A stretch of 8,866 nucleotides of DNA from NCBI GenBank assembly GCA_027295365.1, contig JAPULD010000031.1, positions 1-8,866 on the forward strand. Direction: 5' to 3'. This document shows, one piece after another, positions 5,164 to 8,866 of this stretch. The notes under the pieces were generated by a model that saw only the letters and a program-made list of their open reading frames with translations, had not been told where the DNA came from and ran no database searches. Origin of the DNA: Planctomycetota bacterium (lineage in GTDB: Bacteria > Planctomycetota > Phycisphaerae > Phycisphaerales > SM1A02). Position 1 is the stretch's first letter; every line of letters starts with the position of its first letter. Both the position numbers and the translations under genes were made by a program.

Positions 5164-7509
5164 CTACTTGGGACAAGGTCCCCAGTTCCCAATGATAAAA
5201 AGCAGGTCCTCGACGTTGAAGGGTCTTCCACGATCCCGGGGCGGCGTGCCGCCATCGTCGTGGGGATTGCCCCATTGGCGCAAGACGAACAGCAGGTCGC
5301 GCACGTTGACCACGCCGTCGCCCCCATTGGGAGGGAAGATGTCCGCCGGGCAGGGGGGGATGAAAGACTCGTATGGCCCCAGGTCCACAACCTCGTTGAC
5401 GATGCGGGCGTTGCCATCGAGGTCGAATTCGATTCCCGCCAGGAGCACAGGGATGTTGTCGCCGACATCGATGGCGGGGGAGTCCGGGGCCAGATGCAGG
5501 TCGTCGTCCTCGGTGCCGGGAATATCGTCGGGGCCATCGGGATCGACGAAAAGCGGGTCGTCGCCGAGGTTGCCCGTCCCGCCGAACTCTCCCGAGAGTC
5601 CCTGGACGATGGAGTGGTTGACGTCGAAGGAGGCGATTCCCACGACGACCGCCAGCTGGGCTTGTTCGACGTCGGGTTGGTCGTCGGCGTTGCCCCAGAA
5701 GATGGTGTTCGTGATCGTCACGAGATTCGATTCGGAAGTGATGGCCCGGATCGCCAGCCCGCCGACTTGAGTCGCCTGATTGTCGACGAAATTGCAGTTG
5801 ATGAAATCCGCCTTAGGATCAATGCTGGAGTCGGAGCGAATCCTCATCAAATACGCGCCACCCCTTGCCAAGGCCCGGTTGCCATTGAAAAGCACGTTCT
5901 CGCAGCGCACATAACGACTCTGGGAGTGTATCGCGCCCCCATCGCCGGATGCCATGTTGCCGGCAAAAATCGAATTCTGAACGAGCAGGTTCAGCAAGGA
6001 GGATCCCCATTGCAGGGCCCCTCCGTTCCGTTGCGCCTCGTTGCCGACAAATCGGCTCCTTCGGATCACGACGTCGCCCATGCCTTGCGCGAACATCGCA
6101 CCGCCGAATTTCGCCCGGTTGTCTTGATAGATGCAATCCTCGATCAGTAGGCTGCCGGCCAACACGTACCCGGCACCGCCGTATAACCCGATGGTGTTAC
6201 CCACGAAACGGCAACGACGTAAGGTGACGGGTCGAAAATTCAAGCAAACGAAAAATGCCCCGCCCTCTCCATCCCGCGTGACACCATCCCAATCGGGGTC
6301 CCCGTTGTTGATGAATTCGCAATCGTTCATTTCGAACGACGTAGCCGAGTCGCTGGCAAAATACGCCAACGCGCCGCCATTACGGTTGTAGATGTGGTTG
6401 GATTCGAATCGACACCCGTTCACGATCAGTTCATCGCTTGAGCAATAGACGGCACCACCGAACAACCCCCACCTCGAACTGTTGTTGCGGAATTCGCAGC
6501 CGGTCAGTTCGATCCGACCCCCCTTTTCCACGTACAGCGCGGCTCCAAAACCGCCCAGGACATGGTGTTCAAGGAACACGCAATCCTGAAGTCGAATGTC
6601 GCATTCGGTTCCGTGAATCGACCCACCGTCCCCGGAGCTCAACCCGTTTGACTCAAAGTGGCAGTCGATCGCCGTCAGTTCGTTCCCGGATTCAACCGTA
6701 ATCGCGCCGCCACGCCACGCATTGACCCCGTTCCCGATGAACGAACAACGGCGAGCCGTGAGTTGGCCGCCGGTGCCGTTCATTCTCACGGCTCCGTCGT
6801 GCACCGGGCCCTCGCCGGTAAACTCGCAATCTTCAATCGTGACCTGGCTCTGGTAGGAGAACAGGCTCCAACGGTACATCCCGAGAAACGAGCAGTTCTC
6901 GAACCGCACTTCCGCGTCGAGGCACCCCGCGTAACCGAACGCTCGAAATCGGCAATTCCGCCACGTCGGCGCTCCGCCCGACGACAACACGGGAAACGAA
7001 GAATTCGAGCTGTTGGACCGAAATGTCAGCCCGTCGATGATGGTGCCCGGCCCGACATCCTGGGCAAGCATGGTCTGCTTGGTGTTGTCATCTCTTGAGT
7101 TGTTGATGTCGTCAATCGAATCATTGTCCAGCAGATCGCCCGACAGTTCGGTCTCATGGAGCTCCGGGTCGCGCGCCTCGGGGTCCGCAGCGCCGAGGCC
7201 GGCGTATCCCCCGAAAATCGACACCCCGCTGATCATCTCGAAGAGTGTGTCCAAATCCCCCGTCCCCCGATCGGGTTTGTACAGCCCCCCTCCGATGCGG
7301 ATCTCGGTGATGACACTGCCGGGCTTTCTTGCCTCGTCCAGAGCATCCTGCAGATCGTGATATGCACTGGCCCAGGCCAGGCCATCCCCGCCCGGCGTCG
7401 CGTCGTCATCCACGAAGCGGACCGCCTGGCCTTGAGCCATCAGGCTCAGGCAAAGCATCGTCAGCACTCCCGCCGTCCATTCTTGCCTGTAGAAGCGTAA
7501 CCCTGGCAT
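5164..7509 (-). CDS. secreted right-handed beta-helix protein with choice-of-anchor-Q-like and dockerin-like C-terminus
   Basis: The 781-aa product starts at ATG 7509, chosen over ATG 7533 because AGAAAGG lies just upstream and the resulting N-terminus is a signal peptide: MPGLRFYRQEW, a hydrophobic core (AGVLTMLCLSLMA), and AQGQA as cleavage site near residue 29. About residues 30-185 form the entry region (VDDDATPGGDG, GGLYKPDRG, VSIFGGYAG, LSGDLLDND). Residues ~185-605 hold about sixteen coils marked by x-C/S-x-F turns (NCRF, NCSF, DCEF, RCSF and so on), often with GGA before the next turn, a parallel beta-helix of the pectate-lyase/POMP style. Residues ~677-714 (SPAIDVGD ... DLDGNARIV ... 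VVDLGPYE) match choice-of-anchor Q proteins. The last 62 residues are a dockerin-like tail with two DLLF..W-G units bracketed by CP. Likely a cell-surface or exported protein; substrate unknown. Its stop is 23 bases from the nuclease stop, tail to tail. Confidence 0.92.
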   Translation of the reverse strand: MPGLRFYRQEWTAGVLTMLCLSLMAQGQAVRFVDDDATPGGDGLAWASAYHDLQDALDEARKPGSVITEIRIGGGLYKPDRGTGDLDTLFEMISGVSIFGGYAGLGAADPEARDPELHETELSGDLLDNDSIDDINNSRDDNTKQTMLAQDVGPGTIIDGLTFRSNSSNSSFPVLSSGGAPTWRNCRFRAFGYAGCLDAEVRFENCSFLGMYRWSLFSYQSQVTIEDCEFTGEGPVHDGAVRMNGTGGQLTARRCSFIGNGVNAWRGGAITVESGNELTAIDCHFESNGLSSGDGGSIHGTECDIRLQDCVFLEHHVLGGFGAALYVEKGGRIELTGCEFRNNSSRWGLFGGAVYCSSDELIVNGCRFESNHIYNRNGGALAYFASDSATSFEMNDCEFINNGDPDWDGVTRDGEGGAFFVCLNFRPVTLRRCRFVGNTIGLYGGAGYVLAGSLLIEDCIYQDNRAKFGGAMFAQGMGDVVIRRSRFVGNEAQRNGGALQWGSSLLNLLVQNSIFAGNMASGDGGAIHSQSRYVRCENVLFNGNRALARGGAYLMRIRSDSSIDPKADFINCNFVDNQATQVGGLAIRAITSESNLVTITNTIFWGNADDQPDVEQAQLAVVVGIASFDVNHSIVQGLSGEFGGTGNLGDDPLFVDPDGPDDIPGTEDDDLHLAPDSPAIDVGDNIPVLLAGIEFDLDGNARIVNEVVDLGPYESFIPPCPADIFPPNGGDGVVNVRDLLFVLRQWGNPHDDGGTPPRDRGRPFNVEDLLFIIGNWGPCPK

Positions 7510-7860
7510 GCTTGACCTTTCTGCTGAGTCCATGATGATTCATCGATTCCGGTGCACTCCGGATCTCACTCCATGAGATATGCCGCATCGCTCCTCAGCC
7601 TGCGCCAAAACAGAAATTTAAATGAAAACTCACCCCCAACCCCGAAATTGCGCGGCTATCGCCCCCATCTCCCGGGCCAGTCAGTCTCTCTCTTCTCTCC
7701 GCATCGCGCCCACGGGAGGCCTCAATGTGAAGTTCTCTCAAGAGACAGTACGACTTTGGAACCGAGACTTTGCCGCTAACTTTTATATTTCTGTATGAAA
7801 AATAATCCAATGGATCTGATCGCCAATGGCGAATTGCCTAGTTTCACACAATTCATCAAC
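7510..7860. other. non-coding gap before the beta-helix gene
   Basis: Lies upstream of the beta-helix gene and downstream of the lipoprotein gene, both on the minus strand. It holds an AT-rich island (7611-7629 with ATTTAAAT at 7616-7623) in GC-rich surroundings, a C-run (CACCCCCAACCCC, 7631-7643) that reads as two G-runs on the minus strand, a pyrimidine-rich stretch (7681-7700) and a short hairpin TCTCT/AGAGA (7734-7745). The promoter of the beta-helix gene should be here, but I found no good -35/-10 pair. Frames open here are not gene-like, apart from the extension of the lipoprotein frame ambiguity. Confidence 0.5.
7797..7832 (-). terminator. tandem hairpin terminator after the lipoprotein gene
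   Basis: Read on the minus strand from the lipoprotein stop at 7861: a hairpin with arms TCGCC/GGCGA (7820-7832), then a second, ATCC/GGAT (7805-7815, one more G-T pair possible), followed at once by ATTATTTTTC (7797-7806). Both hairpins have the same CC-ATT-GG top. The T-run and the 29-base distance to the stop fit a rho-independent terminator, though the second stem is weak. Confidence 0.5.
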
Positions 7861-8244
7861 TCATCGGTAATGACACCCGTATCGGCGGTGGTGATGACGA
7901 CATCGTCCACGACTACTTGGATATTCCTCATATCGAAGTCGTTCATAGCCACCACCTTCGTAATAGCTTTCACCCTGGTCGTAGTAGCCATCTGCTTGAG
8001 CATGATGCTGCTTGTCGGACTCATTCCCGATGACATAACCAACACCCGCACCGATCGCGGTGCCGATGAGCGTCCCTTCGGTGTCACCCCCGATGGCCTG
8101 CCCCGCCAAGGCCCCCAGCCCTGCCCCGAACAAGGAGCCGAACTGGGCATCGGTTTCACATCCAGTCAGGATAGACAGCCCCAATACGCAAATGCCAGCC
8201 AGTCCGAGTCTTCCCTTCGTGCCGTTGATACTTCGAGGCGTCAT
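7861..8244 (-). CDS. glycine-zipper lipoprotein, 127 aa
   Basis: A small envelope lipoprotein. The N-terminus has basic residues (RSINGTKGR), a hydrophobic run (LGLAGICVLGLSIL) and the lipobox LTGC with Cys29 as the lipid-carrying residue. Residues ~40-74 are a glycine zipper (GAGLGALAGQAIGGDTEG, GTAIGAGVGYVIG), the repeated small-residue pattern that packs helices in or on membranes, as in the Gly-zipper 2TM family. The tail is rich in Tyr, Gly, Arg and His and ends in a Cys/His cluster (RCRHHHRRYGCHYR). ATG 8244 has AAAGGA just upstream. Oddity: G/C at codon third positions falls from 54 of 78 codons in residues 1-78 to 15 of 43 in the tail, while the next minus frame (open 8003-7776) rises to 29 of 44 there. 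An indel may have changed the true C-terminus. The terminator at 7797-7832 fits the 7861 stop. Confidence 0.8.
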   Translation of the reverse strand: MTPRSINGTKGRLGLAGICVLGLSILTGCETDAQFGSLFGAGLGALAGQAIGGDTEGTLIGTAIGAGVGYVIGNESDKQHHAQADGYYDQGESYYEGGGYERLRYEEYPSSRGRCRHHHRRYGCHYR

Positions 8245-8316
8245 GGTTTTTCCTTTCGTGTCATTTCAGAGCACGCAACTCTTGCCAAGGGATTGATCCT
8301 GACGATGCCATGTCAG

Positions 8317-8333
8317 AGTGGTTCGACTCCACT
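8317..8333. other. hairpin identical in form to a tRNA T-arm
   Basis: On the plus strand AGTGG-TTCGACT-CCACT is a perfect 5-bp stem with a 7-base loop that fits the T-loop consensus TTCRANY, including the closing G-C pair. I could not build the rest of a tRNA: the next seven bases (ATCATCA) have no partner at the expected distance upstream, and no anticodon arm was found. It may be a tRNA remnant, an attachment-site core, a cis element or chance. Confidence 0.35.
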
Positions 8334-8340
8334 ATCATCA

Positions 8341-8374
8341 GCCCGTCAGAACTGTTCAGGAAAGGGACACGGGC
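8341..8374. repeat. inverted repeat ahead of the 98-aa gene
   Basis: GCCCGT (8341-8346) and ACGGGC (8369-8374) are perfect arms around 22 bases that contain a smaller GAAC-T-GTTC repeat. In plus-strand RNA the right arm would end 6 bases before the ATG at 8381 and would also hold the purine-rich ACGGG, so folding could hide the ribosome site. Purely structural inference. Confidence 0.35.
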
Positions 8375-8380
8375 TTCACC

Positions 8381-8677
8381 ATGCGATTCCCTGTTTTTCA
8401 ACCAGTTTCATCACGATCATTCGCTCAACGACTGATCGAGGAACACACGCAGTGGCTCAGTCGAGCTCTACAGAGTCGAAAGAAATACCCCCAGATTCCA
8501 CTTCGAAAGGTTATCCAGGCGGGATTTGCCAAGCTCATGACCACGCCTGAAGGGTGTCGGATCGCCCAGGGATTGGTGGTATCAAGCGTTGGACAAACTC
8601 GATTGATAGGAAAGCAAGGATTGACCAATCGACGCATAAGACCGATAGAACCATCAGACTTTTCACGCCGCTCATAG
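8381..8677 (+). CDS. hypothetical protein, 98 aa
   Basis: Family not recognised with certainty. The core (about residues 18-65) reads as a real protein: IEEHTQWLSRALQSRKKYPQ, then IPLRKVIQAGFAKLMTTPEG, a helix followed by a Pro-Ile-Pro turn and another helix. No signal peptide or membrane segment is seen. It is Arg-rich, and CGA is the favourite Arg codon; third positions are nearer 45% G/C, lower than its neighbours, so transfer or a weakly expressed gene is possible. The ATG at 8381 was chosen over the in-frame GTG at 8318 because the GTG extension overlaps the T-arm-like hairpin and looks unstructured; the AGGAAAGGG at 8358-8366 is about 14 bases from the ATG, rather far. The next gene starts 13 bases after the stop, suggesting an operon. 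Confidence 0.55.
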   Translation: MRFPVFQPVSSRSFAQRLIEEHTQWLSRALQSRKKYPQIPLRKVIQAGFAKLMTTPEGCRIAQGLVVSSVGQTRLIGKQGLTNRRIRPIEPSDFSRRS

Positions 8678-8690
8678 CATTCACATTGAC

Positions 8691-8866
8691 ATGGCCATTA
8701 CCACCTCCATCTCGAAGTCGTACCTCCGCTGGATGTTGATTTTTGCCATCGCGTGCTTCGTGATCGGCATCTGGGGCATTTATGACTTCACCATAAAACT
8801 CCCGGCCGATCAGAGGCAATACGATCGATTTCTTGAGGTTCAACTCGAACTTGAAAAACTTGAGCA
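8691..8866 (+). CDS. single-pass membrane protein with coiled-coil start, partial (3' end off window)
   Basis: From ATG 8691, 58 codons are open to the right edge. The first 13 residues (MAITTSISKSYLR) are followed by one hydrophobic helix at about 14-32 (WMLIFAIACFVIGIWGIYDF) and then a charged segment with heptad-like spacing (RQYDRFLEVQLELEKLE), typical of an inner-membrane protein with a periplasmic or cytoplasmic coiled coil. Third positions in the first 30 codons are mostly G/C, which supports a real gene. There is no clear ribosome site, and translation may follow from the 98-aa gene 13 bases upstream. The family cannot be named from this fragment. Confidence 0.75.
   Translation, partial: MAITTSISKSYLRWMLIFAIACFVIGIWGIYDFTIKLPADQRQYDRFLEVQLELEKLE

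Noticed and set aside
4797..5537. 246-codon minus-strand frame across the nuclease/beta-helix junction
   Set aside because: Shadow of both genes; rich in Pro, Ser and Arg with no continuous domain.
5137..6150. 337-codon open frame on the plus strand
   Set aside because: Lies wholly antisense to the beta-helix gene; its translation is Val/Asp/Arg-rich with no family marks, as expected from the complement of a Gly/Asp-rich repeat gene.
8268..8341. Complete tRNA ending at the T-arm-like hairpin
   Set aside because: No acceptor-stem partner for ATCATCA, no convincing D-arm or anticodon arm at the required spacing.
7795..8550. 251-codon plus-strand frame with a hydrophobic segment that could pass for a membrane protein
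   Set aside because: It is codon-aligned antisense to the lipoprotein gene, which has a clear lipobox, ribosome site and glycine zipper. The rest of the translation is low-information.
8535..8843. 102-codon minus-strand frame at the right edge
   Set aside because: Overlaps two plus-strand genes; the plus-strand frame from 8691 has the better codon use and a clean membrane helix.
1..8866. CRISPR array, insertion sequence or phage module
   Set aside because: No evenly spaced direct repeats, transposase-like or integrase-like protein, or terminal inverted repeats with target duplication were seen.

Overview
The window looks like a piece of a planctomycete chromosome, most likely class Phycisphaerae or a relative. 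The best clue is the secreted beta-helix protein at 5164-7509 (minus). It ends in a choice-of-anchor-Q-like block followed by a CPAD...GDGVVNV..DLL...WG...CP tail, the dockerin-like ending common on secreted proteins of marine Phycisphaerae. The DNA is moderately GC-rich, genes use G/C-ending third positions (69% in the one stretch I counted, in the lipoprotein gene), and the gene-poor gaps are short. No insertion sequence, phage gene, rRNA, complete tRNA or CRISPR array was seen.

Layout, left to right. (1) 1-1088, minus: start-containing fragment of a secreted HAF-repeat protein that runs off the left edge, with a short leader carrying inverted repeats and a promoter candidate. (2) 1354-2294, minus: a translationally coupled pair, a low-molecular-weight phosphatase with a protein-arginine-phosphatase-like active-site loop, overlapping rpiB by ATGA. 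(3) 2295-2474: divergent control region with a nested inverted repeat and an extended -10 promoter reading right. (4) 2475-5140, plus: four genes in a row. Three encode soluble proteins I cannot name (191, 201 and 226 aa); the fourth is a membrane-anchored thermonuclease (SNase) with an intact active site. (5) 5164-7509, minus: the 781-aa secreted beta-helix protein, convergent with the nuclease gene and separated from it by only 23 bp. (6) 7510-7860: non-coding, with a terminator for the next gene. (7) 7861-8244, minus: a glycine-zipper lipoprotein whose tail has an ambiguous reading frame. (8) 8245-8380: divergent region containing a hairpin that matches a tRNA T-arm. (9) 8381-8866, plus: a 98-aa hypothetical protein, then the first 58 codons of a protein with one membrane helix followed by a likely coiled coil, cut by the right edge.

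Two genes with clear membership were found by reading through the window edges: the HAF gene (1-1088) and the membrane/coiled-coil gene (8691-8866). The most interesting candidates for new biology are the uncharacterised plus-strand cluster 2475-5140 with its structured upstream regions, the phosphatase/rpiB pair with a phosphoarginine signature, and the structured divergent region before 8381. Nothing here proves a new system; function for the three unnamed proteins is not assigned.
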